Assembly: GCF_000220255.1 (NCBI RefSeq)
Contig: NZ_GL982513.1
Location: 938,021-1,002,020 of the forward strand
Origin: Prevotella pallens ATCC 700821
GTDB lineage: Bacteria > Bacteroidota > Bacteroidia > Bacteroidales > Bacteroidaceae
Direction: 5' to 3'
DNA: 64,000 nucleotides
Position numbers and translations under genes: made by a program. Position 1 is the first letter of the stretch; the number at the start of each line of letters is the position of its first letter. Positions 24,820 through 33,996 of this stretch are shown one piece after another. Below the pieces are notes generated by a model. The model saw nothing but the letters and a program-made list of their open reading frames with translations. It made no database searches and had not been told where the DNA came from.

Positions 24820-26763
24820 TTAATATTTATACTTTTCGAGCAGTGCTAATGTGCGTAACACTCCACCAACATTCATTGCAAACGATATGGCACCACGACC
24901 ATTGAATGGTGGGTTACCATCGAAGAACTCAGGAATAGTGCCTAAGCAGTGGTTCACCACCTCGTCTTCGTATCCTATTAGTTGTCGTTCAACGAAACTC
25001 AACCGGGTGCGTTTGTATAGTTTTAAACAAGCCTCAAGATAGAAGCACCCCAGCCAAGGCCATGCAGTTCCTTGGTGGTACACACGCGTGCGATATTCTT
25101 TGTCGCCTACACAGATAGGTGTGTATCCTCCGCTTTTTGGTGAGAGCGAACGTAACCCTTTCGGTGTGAGTAGTTCGCGTGTACAAATGTCTATTACGTT
25201 TCGTTTTTGAACTTGATCTAATGGTGAGTAATCGAGTGCTGCAGCCATTATCATATTTGGACGAACACTCCAATCAATCATATTGCCATCTACATAATCG
25301 TATAGATAGCCATAGTTGTTTAAGAATGTGTCTACAAATGAATCTTTGCAAGTGGTTGCTATTGCTTCTAAATGTGCTGCATATTCTGCTTTTGGTGTTT
25401 CGCTAAATAGCCATGCTACAAACTTCAGTGCGTTATACCAGAGTGTATTAAACTCTACAATATAGCCTGAGCGCGGATTTACTGGTTTATCGTCTATTGT
25501 ACCGTCCATCCATGTTATTGGTTTGTTTTTACCATCTGTAAACAGCAGTCCATTTGTTTCCAAAGATAGATTGGGGTGTTGTCCGCTTTCTATATAGTTC
25601 ATTAAGTTGTACAACAAATCTGCATAGAGTTTTATGCAATTGTCTTTTCCTGCTTCTTTAGCATACTGCTGAATAGCCCAAATGCCCCATAGAGGTACAT
25701 CAGGTTGTTCTATACCTTCTATATCTACTGTTAGCGGTTCGTTATTCATAAACTCGCGCAAACCTCGTTCCGCAGTTTTCATAACCAACTCGAAATAGTC
25801 TTGTTCTTCTATGTTGAGTGTTAATCCTGGTAATGCTATAAACTGGTCGCGAGCTCTGCACTTAAACCACGGATAACCTGCAAGTATATAGCGGTCGTCG
25901 TTTTCTTTTCGGTTATGAAACTGGTGAGCTGCATTTACTAAACAATGAAAGAAGTTATCGCGTGGCTGGCGTGCCTCTACTTCTTTATCGAAGAGTCGCT
26001 TAAGGGTTGATGATTTAATTTCTGATGTTGAACCTGAGAAAACAATGCTTTCTCCTTTTCGTATCTTCATCTCGAAATAGCCAGGAACATACAAATCTTC
26101 ATCTGAATGATAGCCACGAACCTCTTCTTTTGGATATTCTAAACCTCTGTACCAATAAGGTTCGTAATGAAATTCGTTGTCTTTAGAGAATTGCATATAC
26201 AAATGGGGATATCCGTTGTAGAGACAAGTTGCTATTCCGTTTTCAACATTATGAAACTCACGGTTTATTGCAGCATTCTCGTGTGTAAATTCTCGCACGC
26301 TTCTAAATGCGAGGAATGGGCGAAACTGTAATAGGGTTGTTCCTTGCCCATCTAACAAAGTGTAACGCACAAGTATGCGGTCTTCATAGTGTTGGAACAC
26401 CACTTCTTTTTTTAACACGGCGTTACCTACTCTATATATAGTTGTAGGAACTCTATCGCAATCGAACTCACGAATATATTTATGCCCATTCGGACTGAAG
26501 TTTCCACCATGGTATTTATGCAGTCCTAAGTTAAAAGCTGCGCCATGTTGTATTACCGTTGCATCGAGCGAACTCAGCAACACATGGTTTTCCTTGTCGA
26601 GTTCTGGCACTGGTACCACTAATAGTCCATGATATTTTCGGGTGTTGCAATCTACAATGGTCGAGCACGAATATGCTCCCGACCTATTGGTTCGTAATAG
26701 CTCTCTTGGTAGCGAATCTTGTAGGTTCGTCATCGAGGCCTTTTCAAATTTAAGGTATCCCAT
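24820..26763 (-). CDS. amylo-alpha-1,6-glucosidase (glycogen debranching, GH133)
   Basis: Removes alpha-1,6 branch glucose in glycogen. The N-terminal domain (about 1-240) starts with 'SLPRELLRTNRSGAYSCSTI', the family's glycogen-binding N-domain; the C-terminal (alpha/alpha)6 domain has 'YILAGYPWFKCRARDQFIALPGL', 'TWMDGTIDDKPVNPRSGYIVE' with the catalytic Asp region, and 'YHQGTAWPWLGCFYLEA'. Length 647 is normal. First gene of the glycogen operon, with a -7 box about 80 bp upstream. Confidence 0.94.
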   Translation of the reverse strand: MGYLKFEKASMTNLQDSLPRELLRTNRSGAYSCSTIVDCNTRKYHGLLVVPVPELDKENHVLLSSLDATVIQHGAAFNLGLHKYHGGNFSPNGHKYIREFDCDRVPTTIYRVGNAVLKKEVVFQHYEDRILVRYTLLDGQGTTLLQFRPFLAFRSVREFTHENAAINREFHNVENGIATCLYNGYPHLYMQFSKDNEFHYEPYWYRGLEYPKEEVRGYHSDEDLYVPGYFEMKIRKGESIVFSGSTSEIKSSTLKRLFDKEVEARQPRDNFFHCLVNAAHQFHNRKENDDRYILAGYPWFKCRARDQFIALPGLTLNIEEQDYFELVMKTAERGLREFMNNEPLTVDIEGIEQPDVPLWGIWAIQQYAKEAGKDNCIKLYADLLYNLMNYIESGQHPNLSLETNGLLFTDGKNKPITWMDGTIDDKPVNPRSGYIVEFNTLWYNALKFVAWLFSETPKAEYAAHLEAIATTCKDSFVDTFLNNYGYLYDYVDGNMIDWSVRPNMIMAAALDYSPLDQVQKRNVIDICTRELLTPKGLRSLSPKSGGYTPICVGDKEYRTRVYHQGTAWPWLGCFYLEACLKLYKRTRLSFVERQLIGYEDEVVNHCLGTIPEFFDGNPPFNGRGAISFAMNVGGVLRTLALLEKYKY

Positions 26764-26843
26764 ACTCTTATCGCTTTTTGTCTATATTTAGTTGTTAGAA
26801 GCTTTATTTTGTGTTGTAAACACATTATACTTGTACTATCGTC

Positions 26844-26851
26844 CAAAGTTA
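26844..26851 (-). promoter_or_regulatory. -7 box of the glycogen operon
   Basis: TAACTTTG on the minus strand, about 80 bp before the start; a CAA 17 bp away is a poor -33. Confidence 0.5.
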
Positions 26852-27524
26852 CACATTTTATTTGTAAACAAGTATTTTATTACTTTTTTTTAACCCAAAT
26901 AATTGTCTTGTCTTATTCTGTTATTTAGAACTTGAAAAGATGGATTAACTTTAATGACTGTATAAAGAGATACAACCTTATGTTTTTATTGAATCTATGT
27001 TAGCAGTAAAGGTAGAACAGATTCTATTGTTTATAAAAATATGTCTGCTCTATAGTAAGAATATAATTTTAAGTTTTTTCTGATGAGGCGTATACAGACT
27101 ATTATTCGTTACAAGAAAGCGGAACGAAAGGTTCTGTAAGAAATTGGTGGGAAAATTATAAACAGTTTCTGAAGTTACTCACAAATGAAATAAAATAAAG
27201 CTGGTGTTTGTTGCTTTTGTTTCAGATATCTGTAATGTTCGTTTCAGATATCTGTCACGTTCGTTTCAGATATCTATCAGTTGCGAATTAGATATCACAA
27301 AAAACTGCAACCTTTATAATTCTGTATTATAGTGCCTAAAAGATGTTTCTTTAGATGATAATTATGACATTCTTTATTCTGTACAGTATTAATTTGTATA
27401 TTACTATAATTTGTTGAATAGTAATATATTGCTTAAAAATTCATAGTATAGGAGTGTAACTCTTCACAATAGCCTTCTTTTCTATTGAGCTGAACTAAGA
27501 TATTTGTATTGTAATGGAAATAAC
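26852..27524. other. long non-coding region upstream of the glycogen operon
   Basis: No gene. It contains the leader 14-mer at 27147-27160 and the AGATATCT array at 27213-27300. The rest is AT-rich without structure I can support. Confidence 0.6.
27213..27300 (+). repeat. tandem array, 4 units of 22 bp, core AGATATCT
   Basis: AGATATC starts at 27224, 27246, 27268 and 27290, exactly 22 bp apart. Consensus unit is TTCGTTTCAGATATCTG plus 4-5 variable bases. The last unit is divergent. A leader starts 77 bp before the first core. The reverse complement of this array, including the divergent end unit, is at 50481-50554. Confidence 0.9.
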
Positions 27525-27568
27525 AAAAAAGTCTTGCTGTCCCATATAAGAACAGCAAGACTTTTTTT
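27525..27568 (-). terminator. terminator of degP, bidirectional
   Basis: Stem AAAGTCTTGCTGT/ACAGCAAGACTTT, 11-base loop, with T runs in both directions. Confidence 0.9.
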
Positions 27569-27621
27569 ATTTATTAGAGCATTTCAGAACAACAGTTCTG
27601 TTTTCTTCGGTCAGAATAATA

Positions 27622-29076
27622 TTACTCAGACAATGGCACTGCAAAGTATGCTTTCTTTCCTGTAGGATAAATACCCTGAATGTAGAGTACAGGATCGCTG
27701 CTGGTAGAGGCAGACTTAACAATCTTCTGCAATGCATCGATTGAATTGACAGTCTGGTCGTTTATCTTTTGAATAATAAAGCCACGGTTGATTCCCGCAT
27801 TATGCAAAGCGCCACTATTCACTTTCAATACTTCAAGACCATATTTAATGTTCAATTGTTTCTGCGTAGCCTCAGTAACAGGGCGGAACTGTCCACCAAG
27901 CACATCAATATCAGCTTGTTCTATAGGTTTTGTAGTGCCTTGTGCATTCTTTAGAGTAACAGCCTTTGTTATCTCTTTTTTATTGCGCAAGAATGTTATT
28001 GTAGCCTTGTCGCCAGGACGTTTGCTGTTGAGAAGTTGCTGCAGTTCAGCCATCTTCGTTACTTTCTTACCATCGAACTTAGTAATAACATCTTTGCTCT
28101 GCAATCCAATCTCTGCACCGTTACCATCTTCGTTTACCTTGTCTACATAAACGCCTTCATTTGTACCAAGATCTACGTTCTTTCCTTCTTCTTTCTGTGC
28201 ATTAATATAATTAATAACGTCGCCACCTTGAATACCTAACATTACACGTTGCACGCTACCATACTTCTTAATGTCTTCTACCACTTTATTCATAATGGCT
28301 GTTGGAATAGCAAAGCCATAACCACTGTAGGCACCTGTCTGCGAATAAAGCATTGCATTAATACCCACCAATTCGCCTTGAACATTAACCAATGCGCCAC
28401 CAGAATTACCTTGGTTAATAGCAGCATCTGTCTGAATAAAACTTTCAACACCTTGTGTTGCGCCAAGTCCGCGAGCCTTTGCACTAACAATACCAGCCGT
28501 AACAGTGCTGTTAAGGTTGTAAGGGTTACCTACGGCGATAACCCATTCACCCACTTTCAGATTGTCGGAGTTACCAATAGGCAAAGTAGGAAGGTTCTTT
28601 GCATTCACCTTAATCAAAGCAAGGTCAGTACTCTTGTCAGTTCCTACTACGCGAGCAGAGAATTCACGGTTGTCGTTCAGAGTAACTGTTAGCTCATCGG
28701 CGCCTTCTACAACGTGATTATTTGTTACGATATAACCATCGGGCGATATAATAACACCACTACCCGTTATGCTTCGTTTTGGTGTTTGTATTTGCTGCTG
28801 ACGTGAACCGCCACCAGGATTACCGAATCCAAAGAAGTCGAAGAATCCACCGAATGGGTCGTCAGGTACTTCTACGGTTTGTGTTTTTGAGTTCTGTGCA
28901 TTCTTAATGTGTACAACAGCAGGCAATGCCTTTTCAGCAGCATAAGTCAGGTCTACAGGTTGTCCTGGAGTACTTACAGGTGTTTCTGCAGCATACACTT
29001 TGATGAAAGCCCCTGTTGAGAAAGTCAGTGCAAGCACGCAAGCCGCACTAACACAAATTTTTTCAATCTTCTTCAT
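27622..29076 (-). CDS. degP: DegP/HtrA family periplasmic serine protease
   Basis: A periplasmic protease-chaperone for misfolded envelope proteins. Signal peptide at about 1-30, trypsin-like domain with His121 in 'NNHVVEG', Asp151 in 'STDLALIKV' and Ser225 in 'GNSGGALVN', then two PDZ domains (about 280-370 and 390-480). The LA loop before the His is rich in Gly and Phe ('FGGFFDFFGFG'), common in Bacteroidetes. Length 484 is normal. The leader is about 140 bases and includes a hairpin at 29189-29217. No cotranscribed neighbour. Confidence 0.96.
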   Translation of the reverse strand: MKKIEKICVSAACVLALTFSTGAFIKVYAAETPVSTPGQPVDLTYAAEKALPAVVHIKNAQNSKTQTVEVPDDPFGGFFDFFGFGNPGGGSRQQQIQTPKRSITGSGVIISPDGYIVTNNHVVEGADELTVTLNDNREFSARVVGTDKSTDLALIKVNAKNLPTLPIGNSDNLKVGEWVIAVGNPYNLNSTVTAGIVSAKARGLGATQGVESFIQTDAAINQGNSGGALVNVQGELVGINAMLYSQTGAYSGYGFAIPTAIMNKVVEDIKKYGSVQRVMLGIQGGDVINYINAQKEEGKNVDLGTNEGVYVDKVNEDGNGAEIGLQSKDVITKFDGKKVTKMAELQQLLNSKRPGDKATITFLRNKKEITKAVTLKNAQGTTKPIEQADIDVLGGQFRPVTEATQKQLNIKYGLEVLKVNSGALHNAGINRGFIIQKINDQTVNSIDALQKIVKSASTSSDPVLYIQGIYPTGKKAYFAVPLSE

Positions 29077-29188
29077 ATTTCTCTTATCTTATAAATATTA
29101 ATATTATTGTTGTTATAATCTAAACGAATCATTCACATTTATCAGTTAGAAAGCTCGCATTCATTACACTATTAGTTAGTTTTACCTA

Positions 29189-29217
29189 CGCTTTCGGTAC
29201 TAATAGTCGTGAAAGCG
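29189..29217 (-). other. inverted repeat in the degP leader region
   Basis: CGCTTTC and GAAAGCG, 15 bases apart, just inside the predicted transcript start at about 29218. It could form an mRNA hairpin. Moderate strength; may be chance. Confidence 0.35.
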
Positions 29218-29221
29218 AATG

Positions 29222-29229
29222 CAAATATA
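29222..29229 (-). promoter_or_regulatory. -7 box of degP
   Basis: TATATTTG on the minus strand, no clear -33. Between here and degP (29077-29221) lies only its leader; 29230-29363 shows nothing else. Confidence 0.5.
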
Positions 29230-29363
29230 AGCCCAAAATATGGAAATGTGCTAATCTGTCAGTTTTCTTTATTCGTATTTAACAATTAGAAAAAGCAGCT
29301 TAACCAATATTTATTAGATTATTAGTGTTTTTTACATTCGTTCAATGTATAGCTTCTATCGTA

Positions 29364-29401
29364 AATAAAAAAAGAGCTAAGCCTATCGTAGCTTAGCTCT
29401 T
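29364..29401 (-). terminator. terminator of the TPM-LemA operon
   Basis: Minus strand stem AAGAGCTAAG/CTTAGCTCTT followed by about eight T; 5 bp after the LemA stop. Confidence 0.9.
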
Positions 29402-29406
29402 AAGTC

Positions 29407-29991
29407 TTAAATGTCCAAGTCTGGTGCTTTCTCTGCACCTTCTGCTGCTGCAAACTTTGTCATCTTTTCGAAACCAAACATGCCAGCTAACAACGAGTTA
29501 GGGAAGTGTCTGACTGTCTGATTGTATGCTTGCACAGACTCATTATATTTCTTTCGTGCTTCGTTTATACGGTTCTCAGTCCCTTCTTCTTGTATTTGCA
29601 GAGCTTTGAAATTCTCACTTGCTTTCAACTCTGGGTAAGCTTCCGCTACAGCTATTAATCGAGAGAAAGCCTGTGCCACCTGGTTTTGTGCCATTTCAAA
29701 TTGTTTCATCTTTTCAGGTGTCAAATTGTCAGCATCAAGATGAATTTGTGTCGCAGCATTGCGTGCCTTTGTTACTGCATCGAAAGTTTCTTTTTCATGC
29801 TTTGCATACGCTTTTACAATTTTTACCAGCTGTGGCATCATATCGGCTCTACGTTGATATTGTGCCTCTACATTACTAAGAGCAGTTGTTGCCGCTTCTT
29901 GTTTGTCTACCATTCCGTTGTAGCCAGAAAAGGCCCATAAACCTATTATAACTACAATTGCAATTACAATTAAAAGTGCTTTATTCTTCAT
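29407..29991 (-). CDS. LemA family protein
   Basis: A membrane-anchored four-helix-type protein. One N-terminal membrane segment (about 4-20) followed by the signature 'YNGMVDKQEAATTALSNVEAQYQRRADMMPQLVKIVK', a 'RNAATQ' helix and a C-terminal 'YNQTVRHFPNSLLAGMFGFE'. Function is unknown, but LemA genes are habitually paired with TPM-domain proteins, as here: it follows the TPM gene after 73 bp on the same strand. Length 194 is usual. Confidence 0.95.
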   Translation of the reverse strand: MKNKALLIVIAIVVIIGLWAFSGYNGMVDKQEAATTALSNVEAQYQRRADMMPQLVKIVKAYAKHEKETFDAVTKARNAATQIHLDADNLTPEKMKQFEMAQNQVAQAFSRLIAVAEAYPELKASENFKALQIQEEGTENRINEARKKYNESVQAYNQTVRHFPNSLLAGMFGFEKMTKFAAAEGAEKAPDLDI

Positions 29992-30064
29992 ATCTTTTTA
30001 TTTAAATATTATATTTCCCACCTTATATATATACCTTATATATATGTCCACATATACATTTATG

Positions 30065-30838
30065 TTACCAGCCACCACCAGCACCGCCGCCACCAAAGCT
30101 TCCTCCGCCGAAACTTCCTCCAGAAAAACCTCTACCAAAGAAACTATCGTTTAAGTGTCCAGGATTACCCCAGAATATGAAAGGACCACCGCCACCATTC
30201 CTACCACCGCGTCCATTATTGTTTTTACCTTTTATTGACCATATAACCCAAAAGAAAACAACAGCACCAATAATGCCTATTGCAATTGCAGTCTCTATTG
30301 GCTCTTCCTGTTTGTCGAGCCCTGTACTTCCTGTTTTAAACTTATTATAAACAGCTTTCGCAGTAGACAGCATTGCCTCGTCTACATTTCCTTTTCTCAT
30401 ATTTTTAACGATACAAGCTCTTGCTATGTCATCGCATTCAACGTCAGTTAGGTCTCCTTCTAATCCCTCACCCGGCGCAATAAAGTATTTTCTATCATCT
30501 ACGGCTACTACAACTACCAATCCTCTGTCGGTATTTTTGTTGCCTACACCATACTTATTTCCAATATCCTGTGCAACTCGGAAAGGATCACTATTCTCAA
30601 CGTGCGATACAACAACAAATACTACTTGTATTTTTACTTCTTTTTCCAATTTCCCTATGTAGTAATTGGTGGAATCGCGCATAGCATTAGACATTAAACC
30701 CTCAGGATCGCAGACATATTGTCTTGCATCTTGAAGATGCACCATTGGTATATTGTTGGCATTCCAATCTTTTGCTGTTGCCTGCAGCGTAAAGATAGAA
30801 AAGAGAAATGCACATAATGTAAATATCGCTTTGTTCAT
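30065..30838 (-). CDS. TPM domain membrane protein (YgcG-like)
   Basis: Signal peptide (about 1-22), a TPM domain at about 33-165 with 'VCDPEGLMSNAMRDSTNYYIGKLE' and 'DRGLVVVVAVDDRKYFIAPGEGLEG', one membrane helix at about 185-202, and a C-terminal tail of Gly/Phe/Ser repeats (GGSFGGG) of about 50 residues. TPM proteins are envelope proteins of uncertain role, some with phosphatase activity, and photosystem repair in plants. It heads an operon with lemA. The -7 box is only 5 bases from the ATG, so the mRNA is probably leaderless. Confidence 0.93.
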   Translation of the reverse strand: MNKAIFTLCAFLFSIFTLQATAKDWNANNIPMVHLQDARQYVCDPEGLMSNAMRDSTNYYIGKLEKEVKIQVVFVVVSHVENSDPFRVAQDIGNKYGVGNKNTDRGLVVVVAVDDRKYFIAPGEGLEGDLTDVECDDIARACIVKNMRKGNVDEAMLSTAKAVYNKFKTGSTGLDKQEEPIETAIAIGIIGAVVFFWVIWSIKGKNNNGRGGRNGGGGPFIFWGNPGHLNDSFFGRGFSGGSFGGGSFGGGGAGGGW

Positions 30839-30843
30839 ACTTG

Positions 30844-30851
30844 CAAAGATA
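30844..30851 (-). promoter_or_regulatory. -7 box of the TPM-LemA operon
   Basis: TATCTTTG on the minus strand, 5 bases before the start codon. Confidence 0.6.
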
Positions 30852-31250
30852 ACAAAAAAAGATAGAACGAAAAGATTTTGCTAAAATATTAAGACAATAC
30901 TTGTATTAATTAAATGAGAAAATAACATCTAATAGATTTTTATAAGCATCTGAGATGGATTATTTGTTTGTCATATAAGCCATTTGTTTTGCCAATAAAC
31001 TGTAAATACTGTTTATAATATCTCCATTTCTTTTCTACTGAACCTCCATTTACTCATTCTACCGAATATCAGCTTAAAAATAAAACAAAACAAGATAAAT
31101 GTTGGACATTACTTTATTTTCTAAATAGTGTTTGAAAGTAAATTCTCTTTGTTTTTTTGTGATATAGATGCCAAAATAGCTATACAATATGTATAGAAAT
31201 ATACCTTTTGACAAGTCTCTTGGACATTTTATTTAATATTTATATAATGT
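30852..31250. other. non-coding stretch between divergent units
   Basis: About 400 bp without a gene. CCATTT occurs at 30980, 31024 and 31046, in 22-bp phase, but the core is not self-complementary and I would not call an array. Confidence 0.5.
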
Positions 31251-31283
31251 TTTTGCATAGATTGCAAAAAATAACTATATTTG
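31251..31283 (+). promoter_or_regulatory. promoter of the triple-repeat secreted protein
   Basis: TTTTG at 31251-31255, 20 bases, TATATTTG at 31276-31283. The leader carries a hairpin AACGCC/GGCGTT at about 31314-31339. Confidence 0.8.
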
Positions 31284-31380
31284 TGGTCGAATAGCCGAAC
31301 AATAAATAATAATCAACGCCCCAGCCTCAGTAAGGCGTTTCTCTTTAACTAAAGGGGTCATGGAGAGGCATTTCAAAACA

Positions 31381-33798
31381 ATGAAAAACAATTTACTTAG
31401 GAACATGTATGCAGCAATAGTTGCATTGTTTGTCACATCTTTCGTTCTGCCGCAGCAGTTACAGGCCGAGAACTACAATCTTTTGCTCAATGGAAAACGA
31501 GTAACTTCGGAGAATTGTGGTGATCTTACAGCTATTGAAGGTGTAAAAGGTAAAGTTACTTATGATGCAACAAGTAACGTACTAACTCTTGAGAATGCCA
31601 CAATTTCTAACTCTTCGGAGAAATCTGCTGGTGTAGCACTTTGGAATTCTGTTAAGAACTTAACCATTAAATTAGTAGGTGAAAACTCCATTACTTCAGA
31701 AAAGAGTGGTGGTGTTGTAAATTATGAGAAGCTAACCTTTACAGGGACAGGCAAACTTACTATCAAAGGTGTAATGTCTAGTAATACGGATTACAGCTAT
31801 GGTATACTAAATCCAGGGACTATTATTGTAGATGGGTGTACAATGGAAATTAGTGGTGGTGTGAATGGTATCACTAGCGGTCGTTGGAAGTTTAACAAGT
31901 GTAATGTTCGTGTAAAAGGAAACGGATTGGAAGGTGATGAATACAAAGGTAGTATGGGCAGATTGGGTTATGTTCCAGAATTTACCGATTGTAAGATTGT
32001 ATCTCCCGAAGGAACAGTGTGGAAAGAACTCAATAAGAGTGGCTATAAATTCCAGTCTCTCTTTGGTGCAGATGGTAAGGTTGTAACCGATTGGGTAACA
32101 ATTAAACCTAACACAGCACCTGAGAAGTATAATTTGTTGATTAATGGAAAACAAGTAACATCAGAAAACTGCAGCGACCTTACTGCTATTGAAGGTGTAA
32201 AAGGTAAGGTTACTTACGATGCAACAAGTAACGTTCTAACTCTTGAGAATGCTACAATTTCTAATGCTTCAGAAAAGGCTGCAGGTGTAGCACTTTGGAA
32301 TTCTATTAAGAACCTAACTATTAAACTAGTTGGTGAAAATACTATAACCTCAGAAAAGAGTGGTGGTATTGTAAACTACGATAAACTTACATTTGCAGGC
32401 ACAGGTAAACTTACCGTAACTGGTGCACAAGCTGGTAACGAAGACTATTGCTATGGTATACTAAATCATAATGCAATCACTGTAGATGGAACCTCATTAG
32501 AAATTAGTGGCGGTGTAAATGGTATTGCCAGTGGTCGTTGGAAGTTTAATAAATGTAATGTTCGTGTAAAAGGTAACGGAAGCACGAATGATGAATACAA
32601 AGGTAGTATGGGTAGATTGAATGTTATTCCAGAATTTACCGACTGCAAGATTGTATCTCCCGAAGGAACAGTGTGGAAAGAACTCAATAAGAGTGGCTAT
32701 AAATTCCAGTCTCTTTTTGGTGCAGATGGTAAGGTTGTAACCGATTGGGTAACAATTAAACCTAACACAGCACCTGAGAAGTATAATTTGTTGATTAATG
32801 GAAAACAAGTAACATCAGAAAACTGCAGCGACCTTACTGCTATTGAGGGTGTAAAAGGTAAGGTTACTTACGATGCAACAAGTAACGTTCTAACTCTTGA
32901 GAATGCTACAATTTCTAATGCTTCAGAAAAAGCTGCAGGTGTAGCACTTTGGAATTCTATTAAGAACCTAACTATTAAACTAGTTGGTGAAAATACTATA
33001 ACTTCAGAAAAGAGTGGCGGTGTTGTAAACTACGATAAACTTACATTTGCAGGCACAGGTAAACTTACCGTAACTGGTGCACAAGCTGGTAACGAAGACT
33101 ATTGCTATGGTATACTTAATCATAATACAATCACTGTAGATGGAACCTCATTAGAAATCAGTGGCGGTGTAAATGGTATTGCCAGTGGTCGTTGGAAGTT
33201 TAATAAATGTAATGTTCGTGTAAAAGGTAACGGAAGCACGAATGATGAATACAAAGGTAGTATGGGTAGATTGAATGTTATTCCAGAATTTACCGACTGT
33301 AAGATTGTATCTCCCGAAGGAACAGTGTGGAAAGAACTCAATAAGAGTGGCTATAAATTCCAGTCTCTCTTTGGTGCAGATGGTAAGGTTGTAACCGATT
33401 GGGTAACAATTCAATCAAACGATGCTCCTGTAACTTACGACCTAGTGTTAGAAGCTGTTGGTGATAGAGATATTGCAGTTATTGCTATCGTAAAAGATAT
33501 AACGGGTATGGGAATGATGGCAGTAAAGAAACTTATAGAAACAGCCCCTTGTATGATTAAGGAGAATATGACGGAAGCTGATGCAAAAGATGCAAGAGAT
33601 AAACTTCTTGCAGTAGGTGCAACAGCTAATATTTATCCACACGGAACATGGAAGAAGCCAACAGGTATAAACATACAAACTGTAGATGCAGCGGCTCAAA
33701 CAATCTACAATTTACAAGGTGTTCGCATCAATGCTAAATTTGAGAACTTACCAGCTGGCGTATATATTGTAAACGGAAAGAAAGTGTTGAAGAAATAA
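31381..33798 (+). CDS. secreted protein with three 218-residue repeats and an L7/L12-like domain
   Basis: A surface or secreted protein of about 805 residues. Met at 31381 gives a good signal peptide (MKNNLLRNMYAAIV... ending near QLQA); 31360 is the longer alternative. Three repeats of exactly 218 residues follow, each like a right-handed beta-helix adhesin ('SGGVNGIASGRWKFNKCNVRV'). Then about 65 residues ('YDLVLEAVGDRDIAVIAIV', 'ITGMGMMAVKKLIETAP', 'KLLAVGATANIY') match the C-terminal domain of ribosomal protein L7/L12. The last 35 residues ('IYNLQGVRI', 'LPAGVYIVNGKKVLKK') look like a type IX sorting signal. A second large secreted protein follows. Domain reading is firm; function is unknown. 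Confidence 0.85.
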   Translation: MKNNLLRNMYAAIVALFVTSFVLPQQLQAENYNLLLNGKRVTSENCGDLTAIEGVKGKVTYDATSNVLTLENATISNSSEKSAGVALWNSVKNLTIKLVGENSITSEKSGGVVNYEKLTFTGTGKLTIKGVMSSNTDYSYGILNPGTIIVDGCTMEISGGVNGITSGRWKFNKCNVRVKGNGLEGDEYKGSMGRLGYVPEFTDCKIVSPEGTVWKELNKSGYKFQSLFGADGKVVTDWVTIKPNTAPEKYNLLINGKQVTSENCSDLTAIEGVKGKVTYDATSNVLTLENATISNASEKAAGVALWNSIKNLTIKLVGENTITSEKSGGIVNYDKLTFAGTGKLTVTGAQAGNEDYCYGILNHNAITVDGTSLEISGGVNGIASGRWKFNKCNVRVKGNGSTNDEYKGSMGRLNVIPEFTDCKIVSPEGTVWKELNKSGYKFQSLFGADGKVVTDWVTIKPNTAPEKYNLLINGKQVTSENCSDLTAIEGVKGKVTYDATSNVLTLENATISNASEKAAGVALWNSIKNLTIKLVGENTITSEKSGGVVNYDKLTFAGTGKLTVTGAQAGNEDYCYGILNHNTITVDGTSLEISGGVNGIASGRWKFNKCNVRVKGNGSTNDEYKGSMGRLNVIPEFTDCKIVSPEGTVWKELNKSGYKFQSLFGADGKVVTDWVTIQSNDAPVTYDLVLEAVGDRDIAVIAIVKDITGMGMMAVKKLIETAPCMIKENMTEADAKDARDKLLAVGATANIYPHGTWKKPTGINIQTVDAAAQTIYNLQGVRINAKFENLPAGVYIVNGKKVLKK
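31468..33420 (+). repeat. three direct repeats of 654 bp within the gene
   Basis: Repeat starts at 31468, 32122 and 32776, 654 bp apart (218 codons). Copies two and three are almost identical in DNA, and copy one is clearly more diverged, so the last duplication is recent. Such repeats can expand or contract by recombination. Confidence 0.95.
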
Positions 33799-33870
33799 AA
33801 CTTTCTACTATCAGTATTATATATATTGTGGCTGGTATAATATGCTAAGCCACAATAAATATACACTTAG

Positions 33871-33935
33871 GCATATTCTAAAACAAATCTTTGAACAGTT
33901 CTCTCGCCAAAGGGTTTTAGGATATGCTTTATTAT
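33871..33935 (+). terminator. long hairpin, probable terminator
   Basis: GCATATTCTAAAAC pairs with GTTTTAGGATATGC (13 of 14), with an inner CTTTG/CAAAG, followed by TTTATTAT. It lies between the two secreted-protein genes. A smaller hairpin (TATTGTGGCT/AGCCACAATA) is at 33824-33857. Confidence 0.6.
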
Positions 33936-33996
33936 AAAAGCTTTATGAAGAAACTTTATATTTAACGTTAGAACAAATCAACTATTTAAACATTAT

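Noticed and set aside
30980-31066. CCATTT repeated in 22-bp phase
   Set aside because: Only three matches with one phase position empty, and the core is not self-complementary; could be chance.
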